Part shown: one piece after another, positions 63,950 to 64,000 of the stretch
Layout of the letters: each line of letters starts with the position of its first letter
How positions within the stretch are numbered: the first letter of the stretch is position 1
DNA from: Paramecium octaurelia
Taxonomy: Eukaryota; Ciliophora; Oligohymenophorea; Peniculida; Parameciidae
Reading direction: 5' to 3'
NCBI GenBank assembly: GCA_905182995.1
Contig: CAJJDP010000051.1
Coordinates: 480,286 to 544,285, forward strand
DNA: 64,000 nt
Notes under the pieces: generated by a model
Seen by the model: the letters and a program-made list of their open reading frames with translations, nothing else
Told to the model about the DNA's origin: nothing
Databases searched by the model: none
Position numbers and translations under genes: made by a program

Positions 63950-63964
63950 GGGGCCGGTGGCCCC
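63950..63964. repeat. Second small GC-rich hairpin
   Basis: GGGGCC and GGCCCC pair around the loop GGT, four bases after the first hairpin and three bases before the G/T telomere tract. Confidence 0.75.
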
Positions 63965-63967
63965 TGC

Positions 63968-64000
63968 GGTTTGGGTTTGGGGTTTGGGGTTTGGGGTTTG
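63968..64000 (+). repeat. Telomere repeat tract
   Basis: The end reads GGTTT, GGGTTT, then three GGGGTTT units and a final G. G-rich repeats running toward the 3' end mark the right end of a macronuclear chromosome. Paramecium telomeres are usually described as mixtures of G4T2 and G3T3; here seven-base G4T3 dominates. Confidence 0.93.

Noticed and set aside
1-64000. CRISPR arrays, bacterial operons or ribosome binding sites
   Set aside because: Nuclear ciliate DNA with introns and telomere; no array of direct repeats with spacers was seen.

Overview
The window is the right-hand end of a ciliate macronuclear chromosome, most like Paramecium. Reading frames stay open only if TAA and TAG code for glutamine, with TGA as the sole stop. 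The genome is AT-rich, genes are packed on both strands, and introns are about 19-32 nt. The last 33 bases are G/T telomere repeats. The species is not certain: the terminal repeats read mainly as G4T3, and many introns end in AAG rather than TAG.

Bases 1-13700 hold a long TPR-type protein (cut by the window edge), a PHD/PINIT/SP-RING SUMO ligase, several small unknown genes and V-ATPase subunit E. Bases 13700-24500 hold a degenerate FCP1-like protein, a 1,595-residue PAS-domain membrane protein, sphingosine-1-phosphate lyase, a probably mitochondrial thioredoxin-fold protein and NHP2. Bases 24800-38850 hold three unknown soluble proteins, a second PAS-type membrane protein of 1,889 residues, VAC14, a membrane-anchored RING ligase and a small four-helix membrane protein. 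Bases 39000-49000 hold a cysteine-rich surface protein with a 21-bp tandem repeat, a choline-transporter-like (SLC44) protein and a leucine-rich-repeat gene broken by one TGA.

From about 49000 to the telomere the character changes. There are long stretches without intact genes, plus relics: a 206-residue possible fragment, a surface-protein pseudogene with TGA codons, an importin-alpha/armadillo pseudogene and a WD-repeat fragment. Two blocks of 1,417 and 1,462 bp occur twice in tandem, each pair separated by one N. These are most simply unmerged contig overlaps.

The genes share no single pathway. Phosphoinositide (VAC14), sphingolipid (S1P lyase), choline transport (SLC44) and vacuolar acidification (V-ATPase) genes are present, but their proximity looks like ordinary gene density. 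Gene models were assembled by eye; intron positions are those that keep frame and, where a family was recognised, restore conserved motifs.
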